Of a stretch of 7,132 nucleotides of DNA, positions 5,611 through 7,132 are shown in pieces. The stretch is from assembly GCA_029859085.1 (NCBI GenBank), contig JAOUDU010000136.1, forward strand, positions 1 through 7,132, read 5' to 3'. The stretch is from Gammaproteobacteria bacterium (lineage in GTDB: Bacteria > Pseudomonadota > Gammaproteobacteria > Pseudomonadales > Halieaceae). The position numbers were made by a program, and so were the translations under genes. The notes under the pieces were generated by a model. That model did not search any database. It was given only the letters and a program-made list of their open reading frames with translations, and had not been told where the DNA came from. Every line of letters starts with the position of its first letter. Position 1 is the first letter of the stretch.

Positions 5611-6671
5611 TTGCTGGTGACAATGATCTCTTTGGAGCCGGCGGGGAGTGAAAAGCTCACGCCATCCTGGCCTATGGTGTAGTCCGGGAAGATATCCTGG
5701 GCGCCGTTGAGGAACAGGATGTCCTGCCCGGGGAACACCAGCGGCGGCACGATATGGTAGTACAGCAGGTGGCCGACGCCGGCATCCCGGGCGGTCTGTG
5801 CGGCTTCAACCGGGCTGGTGTGGTAGTTCAGGATGTCGTCGGTGATCTTTGTCATGATCCGGTCGCCACTTTTTGCAGCGGTATCGTGCATCATGCCCAC
5901 CAGGTTCGGCGCCAGGGCCTCGTGCACCAGCAGGTCCACGCCCTGCGCGAATTTCTCGATATTGGCCAGTTTCACCGTGTCCCCGGTGATCAGCAGCGAG
6001 CGTTCCTTGTAAGTGAAGCGATAACCCACAGCGGGGTCGATCGGCGAGTGGTCGACCCGCAGGGCCTCCACTTTCAGCTCGGCGTTGCTGACAACGGTGA
6101 CCAGCTCACCGGGTTCAGGCGTGGTGAAGGGCCTGGCCACCATGCCGGCCCCGCTGAGGGGCGCGACGGTGTCGCCGTGGTGGGCATGGCGATAGCCGGC
6201 ATCGAGAGAGTAGGACTCATTGAAGCCGTCCACGACCCGCTGGACACCCTCCGGACCGTAAACCGGCAGGGTGGTGGTGTTGGCGCCGTTGACCCAGCGA
6301 ATCGTGGCCATCTCGCCCAGGCCGTCAATATGGTCGGAGTGGAAGTGGGTGAGAAATACGCCCTGGATCTGCGCGGGCTGGTAACCCATCCTGGCGATGT
6401 TGCGCAGGCCGTCTGTACCCGCATCCACCACGAACATTTGCTTGCCGGCCACCACCACCACGCAGGGGCCGGACGCATTGGGCGCCGGCATCGGTCCGCC
6501 GGCACCGCACAGGGCCAGGTGCAGGCCGTCCTCAAAGCTGTCGACGATATCTGCACCCATGCGGGCTTCCAGGCCCTTTTCCATGACGCGGGTGAGGATG
6601 GTGACACGCTGGCTCCAGGCGAGCAGGCCGATGGCGGCGATGACGACAATAATGATGAGAGACTTTTTCAT
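5601..6671 (-). CDS. Membrane-anchored metallo-beta-lactamase-fold hydrolase, RNase Z/arylsulfatase-like
   Basis: 356 residues. An N-terminal hydrophobic segment (about 4-20, after MKKS) should anchor or export it to the periplasm. The metallo-beta-lactamase fold follows, with the dinuclear metal motif THFHSDHIDG (His109, His111, Asp113, His114), VDHSP (His208), the GDT motif with bridging Asp231, and HTSPVEAAQTARDAGV with His284, which corresponds to the last RNase Z-type ligand motif. His306 lies in LLYYHIVPP. This set is typical of the RNase Z-like branch, which includes the periplasmic arylsulfatase AtsA; export argues against tRNA processing and for hydrolysis of a small ester, sulfate or lactone. 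The substrate is not readable. The ATG at 6671 is chosen because GGAG lies five bases upstream; the frame stays open to an ATG at 6725, but that extension contains the predicted promoter. It is divergent from the DJ-1 gene. Confidence 0.9.
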   Translation of the reverse strand: MKKSLIIIVVIAAIGLLAWSQRVTILTRVMEKGLEARMGADIVDSFEDGLHLALCGAGGPMPAPNASGPCVVVVAGKQMFVVDAGTDGLRNIARMGYQPAQIQGVFLTHFHSDHIDGLGEMATIRWVNGANTTTLPVYGPEGVQRVVDGFNESYSLDAGYRHAHHGDTVAPLSGAGMVARPFTTPEPGELVTVVSNAELKVEALRVDHSPIDPAVGYRFTYKERSLLITGDTVKLANIEKFAQGVDLLVHEALAPNLVGMMHDTAAKSGDRIMTKITDDILNYHTSPVEAAQTARDAGVGHLLYYHIVPPLVFPGQDILFLNGAQDIFPDYTIGQDGVSFSLPAGSKEIIVTSKGL

Positions 6672-6688
6672 TGTGGCTCCGCGCATAA

Positions 6689-6718
6689 TTGACATATATA
6701 GTGCCAATATAGTATTCT
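6689..6718 (+). promoter_or_regulatory. Sigma70-like promoter for the DJ-1/PfpI gene
   Basis: A perfect TTGACA (6689-6694) is followed after 18 bases by TATTCT (6713-6718); TAGTAT (6710-6715) with a 15-base spacer is the alternative -10. The -35 overlaps the left arm of the dyad 6690-6706, so one bound dimer could block this promoter and the opposing one. Confidence 0.4.
6690..6706. promoter_or_regulatory. 17-bp dyad operator candidate, copy 2
   Basis: TGACATATATAGTGCCA has arms TGACA and TGCCA (four of five complementary) with the same seven-base spacing as copy 1 at 4824-4840. It shares TGACATA and the following GTG[T/C]CAATATA block with that copy. It sits between the divergent MBL and DJ-1 genes and overlaps a promoter element of each. 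Confidence 0.6.
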
Positions 6719-6723
6719 GTCCC
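6695..6723 (-). promoter_or_regulatory. Sigma70-like promoter for the MBL hydrolase
   Basis: On the minus strand GGGACA (6723-6718), 17 bases, TATATA (6700-6695). Transcription would begin near 6688, leaving a leader of about 16 bases that holds the GGAG ribosome site. The -10 lies in the middle of the dyad 6690-6706. Confidence 0.45.
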
Positions 6724-6751
6724 ACTTCGAAAGTCCAGTGGAAACAGCTGA

Positions 6752-7132
6752 ATGAAAAAGATCCTTGCGGCGGTCGGTGTCCTGGTTTTGGTCGTGGCGG
6801 CGTTCCTGCTGGCGTTGCCTACCATCCTCCACAAGGCCGGGCTGCACCCGGAGTATACCGGTGATACCGTGCACCTGCCCGGCAAGCGGGCGCTGGTAAT
6901 CACCACCAGTCACGGTGTGTTGTCGGCGCCCGGAGAAACTGATGGCAAGCCCACTGGCGTGATGGCGTCAGAGATGACGCACCCCTACTACACTTTCCTC
7001 GATGCGGGAATGGACGTCGACGTCGCCAGCATCGAGGGTGGCCAGATTCCGGTTGATCCCCAAACGCTGCTGTACATGATCCGGACCCCGGAGGACGAGC
7101 GTTTCATGGCGGACCCTGTGCTGCAGGCGAAG
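6752..7132 (+). CDS. Membrane-anchored DJ-1/PfpI-family protein, 3' end outside window
   Basis: 127 codons are visible. MKK and a hydrophobic segment (about 4-23) form an anchor or export signal. The domain then begins with KRALVITTSHG (45-55), the usual first strand of the class I glutamine amidotransferase-like DJ-1/PfpI/Hsp31 group. GVMASEMTHPYYTFLDAGMD (69-88) carries the conserved Glu (Glu74) that supports the nucleophilic Cys, and VDVASIEGGQIPVDP (89-103) completes the typical block. The catalytic Cys and His would lie beyond the window. Family members act as chaperones, deglycases, glyoxalases or proteases; which applies cannot be decided here. GGAA lies about eight bases before the ATG. 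An N-terminal membrane segment is unusual, as most members are cytosolic. It is divergent from the MBL hydrolase, which has the same MKK-anchor layout, and they share an operator. Confidence 0.85.
   Translation, partial: MKKILAAVGVLVLVVAAFLLALPTILHKAGLHPEYTGDTVHLPGKRALVITTSHGVLSAPGETDGKPTGVMASEMTHPYYTFLDAGMDVDVASIEGGQIPVDPQTLLYMIRTPEDERFMADPVLQAK

Noticed and set aside
5754..6692. Plus-strand open frame of 312 codons
   Set aside because: Antisense shadow of the MBL gene; its His/Gly/Val-rich product has no family signature, whereas the minus strand carries the full metal-ligand set.
6672..6725. N-terminal extension of the MBL protein to an ATG at 6725
   Set aside because: The extension would contain the predicted promoter and operator and has no ribosome site; the ATG at 6671 has GGAG and begins a normal MKK signal segment.
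1..7132. tRNA, rRNA, CRISPR array, insertion sequence or attachment site
   Set aside because: I saw no tandem repeat-spacer pattern, transposase, terminal repeats or RNA gene signature on either strand.

Overview
The window is GC-rich, densely coded bacterial DNA. Lipoprotein and c-type cytochrome signals, Shine-Dalgarno-led starts and sigma70-like promoters point to a Gram-negative heterotroph. The mix of a DUF1592-family lipoprotein, an alcohol/aldehyde-type cytochrome c subunit, a TetR regulator and membrane-anchored hydrolases would fit a marine gammaproteobacterium. That placement is inference; no taxonomic marker is present.

Layout. (1) Positions 1-2385, minus strand: a two-gene operon. 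An exported cysteine-paired protein of unknown family (1138-2385) overlaps by 11 bp the start of a DUF1587/1595/1592/1588-type lipoprotein whose 3' end lies outside the window (1-1148). (2) Positions 2386-2539: a divergent promoter region. Two face-to-face promoters share one -10 zone inside a 45-bp dyad, and a perfect 14-bp palindrome follows. (3) Positions 2540-4549, plus strand: a TetR-family regulator, a 17-codon leader ORF, and a membrane-anchored tri-heme cytochrome c. The leader ORF touches the cytochrome gene through an ATGA overlap. (4) Positions 4550-4853: a gap with no convincing gene that ends in a promoter and operator. (5) Positions 4854-5597, plus strand: a 247-residue protein of unknown family, convergent with a 3-bp gap to (6) a membrane-anchored metallo-beta-lactamase-fold hydrolase (5601-6671, minus). 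(7) From 6752 to the right edge, plus strand: the start of a membrane-anchored DJ-1/PfpI-family protein, divergent from the hydrolase.

The main non-gene observation is regulatory. The promoter of the unknown 247-aa gene and the MBL/DJ-1 divergent promoter carry nearly the same element: TGACATA, four variable bases, then GTG[T/C]CAATATA, with 17 of 22 positions identical. Its core is a 17-bp dyad, TGACA-N7-TG[T/C]CA. In both places the dyad covers a predicted -10 hexamer. The TATGTCA half-site, which is the reverse complement of TGACATA, also sits inside the 45-bp dyad between the TetR gene and the DUF1592 operon. The simplest reading is a small local regulon in which the TetR-type repressor controls its own operon, the exported-protein/DUF1592 operon, the 247-aa gene and the MBL/DJ-1 pair. 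The physiological signal is unknown. An electron-transfer cytochrome together with several cell-surface or periplasmic proteins suggests oxidation or hydrolysis of an external organic substrate, but that is inference.
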